In this document: piece after piece, positions 5,499 to 10,226 of the stretch
Numbering within the stretch: the stretch's first letter is position 1
Layout of the letters: each line of letters opens with the position of its first letter
Assembly: GCA_002360325.1 (NCBI GenBank)
Contig: DEQG01000015.1
Span: forward strand, 1 to 10,226
DNA from: Salinicoccus sp. UBA3372
Lineage (GTDB): Bacteria; Bacillota; Bacilli; Staphylococcales; Salinicoccaceae
Length of the DNA stretch: 10,226 nucleotides
Direction of reading: 5' to 3'
Notes under the pieces: generated by a model
Told to the model about the DNA's origin: nothing
The model's input: the letters and a program-made list of their open reading frames with translations, nothing else
Databases searched by the model: none
Made by a program: the position numbers and the translations under genes

Positions 5499-6062
5499 AT
5501 GGGAAAGATTTTTATGATTCGGCACGGATTGACTGAGTATAACAAAGCGTTGCGTTTACAGGGGTCAAGTGATATACCGCTCAATGAAGCCGGACTTCTG
5601 CAGGCAAAAACTGCATCTGAATTTCTTAAAGATGAAAAATTTGATGTAATACTTTCAAGCCCACTGTCACGTGCCCATGCGACTGCTGAAATCATCAATG
5701 AACATCATGACTTAAAAATACATAAGATGAATGAATTGAAAGAGCAGTATTTCGGGCAGTTTGAAGGGGAACATATTGAAAATATACGTCTGAAATATCC
5801 GGAAGGTGACATTCCCGGCGTGGAAACATTCGATTCACTGGCTGAAAGAACGTCAAAAGTGATTAAATATATCGAAGAGAATCATTCGGAGGAGAATATA
5901 TTGATCATTGCACATTCAAGAACGATCAAATCCATCCTCTCTTTATATACTGATGAGATACATATGGTATTTACCAAACTCGACAATTGTTCTTTAAGCA
6001 TCATCGAATCGGACGGTGTCGGATGGAAAGTACTGGATTATAATATAAGCACATTATCATAA
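5499..6062 (+). CDS. Histidine phosphatase (phosphoglycerate-mutase-like) family protein
   Basis: A 187-residue cytosolic enzyme of the histidine phosphatase superfamily. The phospho-acceptor motif RHG is at 8-10 (His9). The supporting Arg58 is in SSPLSRAHATA, the probable acid Glu82 in LKEQYFGQFEG, and the second catalytic histidine is His139 in IAHSRT. The usual glycine after that histidine is replaced by serine. Size and the FGQFEG segment resemble the small GpmB/CobC/PhoE group, phosphatases acting on small phosphorylated metabolites rather than true glycolytic mutases; the substrate is unknown. The start is ATG 5499, 5 bases after GGGGTGA; an upstream in-frame GTG (5466) lies within the promoter. 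It converges on the DUF418 gene and shares a hairpin with it. Confidence 0.87.
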   Translation: MGKIFMIRHGLTEYNKALRLQGSSDIPLNEAGLLQAKTASEFLKDEKFDVILSSPLSRAHATAEIINEHHDLKIHKMNELKEQYFGQFEGEHIENIRLKYPEGDIPGVETFDSLAERTSKVIKYIEENHSEENILIIAHSRTIKSILSLYTDEIHMVFTKLDNCSLSIIESDGVGWKVLDYNISTLS

Positions 6063-6070
6063 ATAAGTTT

Positions 6071-6111
6071 AAAAATGGCCGGATGGAATTGATTGGTTCC
6101 ATCCGGCCGTT
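6071..6111 (-). terminator. Long hairpin between convergent phosphatase and DUF418 genes
   Basis: GGCCGGATGGAA (6077-6088) pairs perfectly with TTCCATCCGGCC (6097-6108) around an 8-base loop, and the stem extends by a few A-T and G-T pairs. On the minus strand it is followed by ATTTTTAAAC, a fair T tract, so it mainly serves the DUF418 gene. On the plus strand the tail GTTGCTGT is poor, although the long GC-rich stem may still stop phosphatase transcripts. Confidence 0.75.
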
Positions 6112-6130
6112 GCTGTATAAAATATAAATT

Positions 6131-7321
6131 TTAACGTCTTTTTATCGGCAGTACTTTTAAATATGTGACCATCCGCCATATCCATTCAAGCGGACCGAAT
6201 CTGAACACTTTCATCCAGAAATGACTGTAAATCACCTGCACTGCAAATACCGCCAGCACTATCGGTATGAAGTAGACCGCATCCACTCTGTTGAACAGGT
6301 TGAAGCCGTAAAAGATGATCAGCATGATGATCGTCTGCATGATGTAGTTCGTCAGCGCCATCTGGCCGACAGGCTGCAATACATTGACGATTGCAGGCAA
6401 TTTTCTGACGATGATCAGAAATAATGCGATATAGCCGAGTGACATCAGCGGTCCGCCCATCGTCGAACTGAGCGTTGACAGCAACGCCCATGCCGGGTCG
6501 AGCGATTGGTAAGTCACTGCATATCCAGTCATTATTTTAATAGGAAGGCCGACACCTATGCCGACCGCAGCCACTTTGTTAATGAGACCTTTATTTTCTT
6601 CAAGATTATTAAAGATGCCTCTTTGTGCCGCATATAATCCAATCAGAAAGACAGCGAGCACGTTCGGTACGACAAAAACACTATTCATCAGACTGATGCC
6701 GAGAAATGTCGAGTTCAAAATAATCAGTTCAGAATAGCTGCCGCCATGAATCGTTTCCGTCATATCAAATGGAAGAGGAAATGCTCCTTCTACCGGCATA
6801 TTCACACCAAATAATAAAATGGACATCAATATCAGGAAGACTGAGAAAACAGCCAGTATTCCGATACCGATGATCAGATTGATTTTCGGACGCAGCTTAA
6901 AGAAAAATAATAGAAGTACCCCGGCCACCGCATATGTCCATAAAATATCCCCGTACCATAACAGCACACCATGCATTATACCAAAAATGAGGAGCATGCC
7001 CATCCGGCGCATAAACAGTATATTGGTCGACTGGACTTTATTTTGCGCTCTTGTTAAAAATATATAAAACCCGAGACCGAATAAGAATGAAAACATCGTA
7101 TAAAAATTAGTTGTGACGAAAGTATTGATGAAGAATATCGACCATTCGTTATACTGTCCTGTAAATCTCTCCGTCACCCGCTGCTCCATGCCGTCCTGCA
7201 TAACCGGCGTCGCAAAGGACATGATATTCATCATTAATATGCCGAGCAGCGCAAAACCTCTGATGCCGTCGATTTCATGAATTCTTTCCGAATATGAAAT
7301 CGGTTGATAGTTATTCCACAA
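6131..7321 (-). CDS. DUF418 / YeiB-like integral membrane protein
   Basis: A 396-residue polytopic membrane protein with about ten helices. After a short cytosolic N-terminus it has RIHEIDGIRGFALLGILMMNI, the opening shared by YeiB/DUF418 and related membrane acyltransferase-like proteins. The C-terminal third (PVGQMALTNYIMQTII, then FGPLEWIWR near the end) carries the typical DUF418 motifs. Family members are poorly characterised; transmembrane acyl transfer is suspected from fold resemblance. The likely start is TTG at 7319-7321: the ribosome binding site AGAGGTGA (7327-7334) overlaps the alternative GTG codon at 7328-7330, which would add three residues. It is monocistronic, upstream-bounded by the terminator at 7381-7413 and downstream by the hairpin at 6071-6111. 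No clear promoter was found in 7322-7380. Confidence 0.85.
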   Translation of the reverse strand: MWNNYQPISYSERIHEIDGIRGFALLGILMMNIMSFATPVMQDGMEQRVTERFTGQYNEWSIFFINTFVTTNFYTMFSFLFGLGFYIFLTRAQNKVQSTNILFMRRMGMLLIFGIMHGVLLWYGDILWTYAVAGVLLLFFFKLRPKINLIIGIGILAVFSVFLILMSILLFGVNMPVEGAFPLPFDMTETIHGGSYSELIILNSTFLGISLMNSVFVVPNVLAVFLIGLYAAQRGIFNNLEENKGLINKVAAVGIGVGLPIKIMTGYAVTYQSLDPAWALLSTLSSTMGGPLMSLGYIALFLIIVRKLPAIVNVLQPVGQMALTNYIMQTIIMLIIFYGFNLFNRVDAVYFIPIVLAVFAVQVIYSHFWMKVFRFGPLEWIWRMVTYLKVLPIKRR

Positions 7322-7326
7322 GAACC

Positions 7327-7334
7327 TCACCTCT
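7327..7334 (-). promoter_or_regulatory. Ribosome binding site that decides a TTG start
   Basis: AGAGGTGA on the minus strand closely matches the anti-Shine-Dalgarno complement. It covers the GTG codon at 7328-7330, so that GTG cannot be initiated from it. The in-frame TTG at 7319-7321 lies 8 bases beyond its GAGG core, a normal spacing. Confidence 0.6.
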
Positions 7335-7377
7335 GTTTAACTTTATGAGCATTGAATCACTTTATTCCCAATTTAAA

Positions 7378-7413
7378 ATAAAAAAACTGAACAGTCGATT
7401 AAACCGTTCAGTT
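7378..7413 (-). terminator. Terminator of the MFS / 92-residue operon
   Basis: AACTGAAC (7385-7392) pairs with GTTCAGTT (7406-7413) around a 13-base loop. On the minus strand the stem runs into a T-rich tail, TTTTTTATTTT. It lies immediately downstream of the 92-residue gene stop (7419) and separates this operon from the DUF418 gene. Confidence 0.85.
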
Positions 7414-7418
7414 CATTT

Positions 7419-7697
7419 TTACCACACTGCCAAAGATGCCAGGTCCACCGACTGTCCTGTAAAGTATGCATAGACGTAGTAGACGACCAGCCCGATCACC
7501 GGCAGAAATACGAAAGCAAAGACCAGAACTCTTAAAAATCGTGTAAATATCGAATATAAAATATTAAGCGCTATAAGCGAACCGACTGCTATCAAAACGT
7601 TTATAAAAGTAAATTCGATATTTGCCAGTTCGAAGTAATTCATTAAAAATATGGACAGGAACCCGAGTCCAATATATATGATGATTCTGAGTATCAT
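7419..7697 (-). CDS. Small hypothetical membrane protein, 92 residues, three helices
   Basis: Unrecognised. Three predicted membrane helices occur at roughly residues 4-22, 29-51 and 57-80, with Arg55/Arg58 at the third helix's entry suggesting its N-terminal side is cytosolic. The tail GQSVDLASLAVW is short and ends in Trp. The start is ATG at 7695-7697, 6 bases after GAGGG; an in-frame ATG two codons earlier abuts that site and was rejected. It is the second gene of a two-gene unit, 16 bp after the MFS stop codon, and is followed by a clear terminator. The tight coupling suggests it is made along with the exporter, perhaps as an accessory, but nothing in the sequence proves interaction. Confidence 0.75.
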   Translation of the reverse strand: MILRIIIYIGLGFLSIFLMNYFELANIEFTFINVLIAVGSLIALNILYSIFTRFLRVLVFAFVFLPVIGLVVYYVYAYFTGQSVDLASLAVW

Positions 7698-7713
7698 AAA
7701 CATCCCTCGCTTT

Positions 7714-8868
7714 TCATTCCACTTGATTATACAATTTTTTATCTTCTTTTACTAATATAGCGAATGCCAGACCGACCAGTATAATGAAGAAACTGAGCCA
7801 CGGGGCGAAACTGATATCGAAACGGCTGATGAAAATACCGCCGATGACAGCACCGATACCGATACCAAAGTTCAGACCCGACATATTCCAGCTGAAGACG
7901 CTCGCAGCCGAGCCGTCGACATTATCGACCAGACCCGCCTGCACTGCCGGACTTGTACTCCATTGGAAGAGGCTCCAGATGAACAGGTTGATATAGAACA
8001 GAATCGGAGTGCTGTACAGCAGCGGCATGGCAAGCATCGTCAGTGAAAATAAAATCATCATCGTAATGATTGTTCTTCTGGAACCGAACCGGTCCACCAG
8101 ATTTCCACCGAGGACCGTCCCGGCCATTCCACCGGCACCCGCGATGAACAGAGCGATTGAAACATTTTCGATTGTAAATCCGTTGGAGGTCATGAGTGGA
8201 GAAATATATCCGAGTACTATGTAATTACCGATCAGCACAGACATTGTCACCCCGATATATAAAACCACATTCCTCATATTTTTAATATGCGTTTTTGTCG
8301 TACTTTCTTTATTTTCCGATTCCTTGTCTGGAACCAGCAGCATAAGACCGATTCCCACTAATATGGAAAGGATGATGACAAGGAGGAATATGATCCTCCA
8401 TCCAAACAGTGTACCGACCAAAGTTCCTATCGGTATCCCGAACACATTCGCAGCCGAGAACCCCATATATACGAGCGCAATCATTTTTCCTCTGATACTC
8501 GGCTCTGACAACACGACGGTCATATCCAATATTTTGACAATGAAGATGGCAGCTGCCATCGCTGTCACCACTCTGCCGAAGGCGAGCATCAGAAATGTGT
8601 CGGATAATCCGAAAATGACGTTACCGAATATGAATACGACCAAAGAAATTAAAATGACAGGCTTCGGTTTATATTTTTCTGTAAGCTTTACCAATACCGG
8701 ACCAAAAATCGCAAAACTTACTGCGTAAACAGTGATCAGCTGACCTGTCACAGCGACACTGATTCCTAAATCGTCACTCATCAGTTCGAGTATTCCGGAA
8801 ATGATCAGTTCCATCATACCGAGTAAAAATACACCGACTGTAAAAGTGATCAATAATTTTTTATTCAC
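7714..8868 (-). CDS. MFS transporter, DHA1 (AraJ/YdhP-like) drug or sugar efflux type
   Basis: A 384-residue, 12-helix major facilitator protein, typical of the compact DHA1 group. Helix 1 (LLITFTVGVFLLGMMELIISGIL) is followed by the TGQLITVYAVSFAIFGPVL segment common in AraJ/YdhP-type exporters. The loop 2-3 motif A is degenerate (VKLTEKYKPKP), but the second half keeps a good copy, GGNLVDRFGSRRT. PDKESENKESTTKTH is the central hydrophilic loop between the two six-helix halves. Transport is presumably proton-coupled export; the substrate is not predictable. The start is GTG at 8866-8868, 7 bases after AAGG of AAGGTGA; the ATG two bases before it is out of frame and meets a stop at once. It is first in an operon with the 92-residue membrane protein. 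Confidence 0.88.
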   Translation of the reverse strand: MNKKLLITFTVGVFLLGMMELIISGILELMSDDLGISVAVTGQLITVYAVSFAIFGPVLVKLTEKYKPKPVILISLVVFIFGNVIFGLSDTFLMLAFGRVVTAMAAAIFIVKILDMTVVLSEPSIRGKMIALVYMGFSAANVFGIPIGTLVGTLFGWRIIFLLVIILSILVGIGLMLLVPDKESENKESTTKTHIKNMRNVVLYIGVTMSVLIGNYIVLGYISPLMTSNGFTIENVSIALFIAGAGGMAGTVLGGNLVDRFGSRRTIITMMILFSLTMLAMPLLYSTPILFYINLFIWSLFQWSTSPAVQAGLVDNVDGSAASVFSWNMSGLNFGIGIGAVIGGIFISRFDISFAPWLSFFIILVGLAFAILVKEDKKLYNQVE

Positions 8869-8906
8869 ATTATCACCTTAAACCTTTAAAAATAATCAAC
8901 TTGAGT

Positions 8907-8912
8907 ATTATA
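8907..8912 (-). promoter_or_regulatory. Probable -10 element of the MFS operon
   Basis: A perfect TATAAT on the minus strand lies about 40 bp upstream of the MFS GTG start. At 17-18 bp spacing the -35 region is only TTTTAT/GTTTTA, a weak match. Confidence 0.35.
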
Positions 8913-8955
8913 CAATATTTATGAGGCAAATAAAACTTAATCTAATATTCAAACA

Positions 8956-8964
8956 TGTTAAAAT
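8956..8964 (+). promoter_or_regulatory. Possible extended -10 promoter of the lipoprotein gene
   Basis: TGTTAAAAT has the extended -10 TG and a five-of-six TAAAAT. Transcription would start near 8971, at the edge of the AAGGAAGGTG ribosome binding site, so the leader would be very short. No good -35 was seen. Confidence 0.3.
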
Positions 8965-8984
8965 AGAATAAAGGAAGGTGTTCC

Positions 8985-9476
8985 ATGAAAAAATTAATAT
9001 TTCTGATGGCGGCCGTCAGTTTTATATTGATCGGCTGCGGCGACAATGAAAGTGATGATCTGGAAAGTTTATATGAAGCATTCAGCAGAAACCATGAAGA
9101 GCTTAGAAATGACATGGAACGTGAACTGGAAGATATCAGAAATTCGGATGATCGTGAAAGTCAGGTCGACATTTATTATAATAACCTCGTACCAAAATTC
9201 GATGACTTCAAATCGGTGATCAATAATTATGAATTCGGCGGCACCGATCATCTTGAACTGCAGGAATCGATGCTTGATTACATCAATACTCTGGAAACAT
9301 TGACGAAACGCTACGGAGAGTTCAATTTGAATTTCTATGTATCCAATCCTATGGATGACGACAGTTTTTCAGAATCATTCGAACAAGATCTTGAAGAAAT
9401 CCAAATGCTCGAGGACAATATCGACACCAAATTCAATTCAATAGAAGAACAGTACGAACGTATAAGAGATGAATAA
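8985..9476 (+). CDS. Acidic helical lipoprotein, function unknown
   Basis: A 163-residue exported lipoprotein. The signal peptide MKKLIFLMAAVSFILIGC ends in a lipobox with Cys18 as the lipidated residue. The mature part is almost entirely charged and predicted helical, with Glu/Asp/Asn-rich heptad-like stretches at about 25-60 and 120-162, compatible with a coiled-coil bundle on the outer membrane face. It has no catalytic motif and no other cysteine. The high Asp/Glu content suits a surface protein of a salt-tolerant organism. It vaguely recalls YkyA-type cell-wall lipoproteins, but I cannot confirm this. The start is ATG 8985 after AAGGAAGGTG. It is divergent from the MFS operon and convergent with the dipeptidase, sharing a compact terminator that contains its stop codon. 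Confidence 0.82.
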   Translation: MKKLIFLMAAVSFILIGCGDNESDDLESLYEAFSRNHEELRNDMERELEDIRNSDDRESQVDIYYNNLVPKFDDFKSVINNYEFGGTDHLELQESMLDYINTLETLTKRYGEFNLNFYVSNPMDDDSFSESFEQDLEEIQMLEDNIDTKFNSIEEQYERIRDE

Positions 9477-9497
9477 AAGACCGGAGGCGGCCTTTTA
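9474..9497. terminator. Compact bidirectional terminator containing both stop codons
   Basis: AAAAG-A-CCG (9475-9483) pairs with CGG-C-CTTTT (9488-9496), with one A-C mismatch and a 4-base loop. On the plus strand it ends CTTTTATTC; on the minus strand it ends CTTTTATTC as well, so it can work both ways. The lipoprotein stop (9474-9476) and the dipeptidase stop (9495-9497) form its two feet. Confidence 0.7.
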
Positions 9498-10226
9498 TTC
9501 ACAGAATATATTAATGAAATTACGGTGGGTCATCTTTTCAGTGAACTCTGTGCCGTATCGTTCCTGAAGGCTGTTGACGAGGTTCTGGAATTCGCCTGCG
9601 TGCCGCAGGCCGTTTAAATATGTGTCAATGCCGTCAAAATCGGAACCTATGCCGATATGATCCGTACCGCCGAGTTTTATGATTCGGTCGATATGAGGAA
9701 ACAAATCTTCAATTTCAAGCGCTCCGTCATTGATGAACATCGGGCAGAAAACGATATTGACCATACCGTTTCTGTCGATGACCTGCGTAATCTGTTCATC
9801 TGTCAGATTACGCGGATGATCATATATCCCGCGTGCATTTGAGTGGCTTGCAAATACTCTGTCCGCTTTATCTATGATATCGTTGAAGCCCGGAATATTT
9901 AAATGGCTCACATCGATGAGCACATCATTGTCATTGCATACTTTGATCACCTCGGCGCCGAAGTTCGACAGACCGGCACCTCTCGACTCACCCACACCGT
10001 CCGCTACCAGATTGGCGTTATTCCATACAAGACCGAGAGACAGTACACCCAGCCGGATCAGTGTCCGCAGTTTCATCAGATCGTTACCGAATGCATCCGA
10101 TCCTTCAAGTGTTAAAACTGCTCCGGTTTCATGCGGCTTCAACTGTTTTATATCTTTCAGGTTTTTAATATGCACCATATTTTCCTGAGTAAGCACTTCA
10201 TTATAAAAAGCATCCACCTGTTCAAG
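9495..10226 (-). CDS. Membrane dipeptidase family (peptidase M19), N-terminus outside window
   Basis: The C-terminal 243 residues of a zinc dipeptidase; the frame stays open to the right edge. Numbering from the first visible residue, motifs are LTLEGSDAF (Glu41, the bridging metal ligand), DVSHLN (His108), ASHSNARG (His128) and GIGSDFDG (Asp196). Together these are the M19 renal-dipeptidase active site. The missing part, roughly 65-70 residues judged from the usual length just over 300, should hold the N-terminal HxD metal pair. Bacterial members are mostly cytosolic and cleave dipeptides, sometimes including D-residues at the second position. The internal GTG at 10217 is not the start, since coding clearly continues. 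It converges on the lipoprotein gene and ends at the shared terminator. Confidence 0.92.
   Translation of the reverse strand, partial: LEQVDAFYNEVLTQENMVHIKNLKDIKQLKPHETGAVLTLEGSDAFGNDLMKLRTLIRLGVLSLGLVWNNANLVADGVGESRGAGLSNFGAEVIKVCNDNDVLIDVSHLNIPGFNDIIDKADRVFASHSNARGIYDHPRNLTDEQITQVIDRNGMVNIVFCPMFINDGALEIEDLFPHIDRIIKLGGTDHIGIGSDFDGIDTYLNGLRHAGEFQNLVNSLQERYGTEFTEKMTHRNFINIFCE

Noticed and set aside
6186..6491. A 101-codon minus-strand open frame overlapping the DUF418 gene
   Set aside because: It is a shifted frame of a well-supported membrane protein on the same strand; its His/Asp/Arg-rich composition is typical of an out-of-frame translation.
8324..8728. A 134-codon plus-strand open frame inside the MFS gene
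   Set aside because: It is antisense to a clear 12-helix transporter; its composition (Met, Thr, Asn, Pro, Ile) is what is expected from the complement of hydrophobic codons, and no start signal is seen.

Overview
The window reads as ordinary chromosomal DNA of a low-to-moderate-GC Gram-positive bacterium (Bacillota). Genes are preceded by strong AGGAGG-type ribosome binding sites, GTG and TTG starts are used, and there are two lipobox lipoproteins. A lipid-anchored c-type cytochrome, together with very acidic exported proteins, fits a halotolerant Staphylococcaceae relative such as Salinicoccus or Jeotgalicoccus better than Staphylococcus aureus, which lacks such cytochromes. That placement is inference from gene character and was not searched. 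I see no mobile element, CRISPR array, tRNA or rRNA.

Layout, left to right. 23-1000 (-) is a membrane acyltransferase-3 protein. A 253-bp divergent intergenic region with a good minus-strand promoter and two inverted repeats separates it from 1254-1616 (+), a small lipoprotein cytochrome c like Bacillus CccB. Next comes a minus-strand cluster: GNAT acetyltransferase (3141-3767), then M20 amidohydrolase (1927-3108), then a 60-residue unknown protein (1681-1863), ending at a hairpin shared with the cytochrome gene. Divergent from the GNAT is a 70-residue unknown protein (3884-4096, +), whose stop codon lies inside its own terminator hairpin. It converges on an alpha/beta-hydrolase (4115-5023, -).

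Divergent from the hydrolase is a 74-residue unknown protein (5184-5408, +), with a perfect 17-bp palindrome between the two genes. A histidine phosphatase (5499-6062, +) follows and converges on a DUF418/YeiB-like membrane protein (6131-7321, -). A minus-strand pair, MFS exporter (7714-8868) then a 92-residue three-helix membrane protein (7419-7697), ends in its own terminator. An acidic helical lipoprotein (8985-9476, +) converges on an M19 dipeptidase that runs off the right edge (9495-10226, -).

The content suggests scavenging and modification of acylated amino acids and peptides (GNAT, M20 amidohydrolase, M19 dipeptidase), envelope functions (two acyltransferase-like membrane proteins, two lipoproteins, one exporter) and one respiratory electron carrier. 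I found no convincing new multi-gene system. The most notable points are compact convergent junctions with stop codons inside terminators, candidate operators in three divergent promoter regions, and four uncharacterised proteins of 60-92 residues. No gap between genes exceeds 300 bp.
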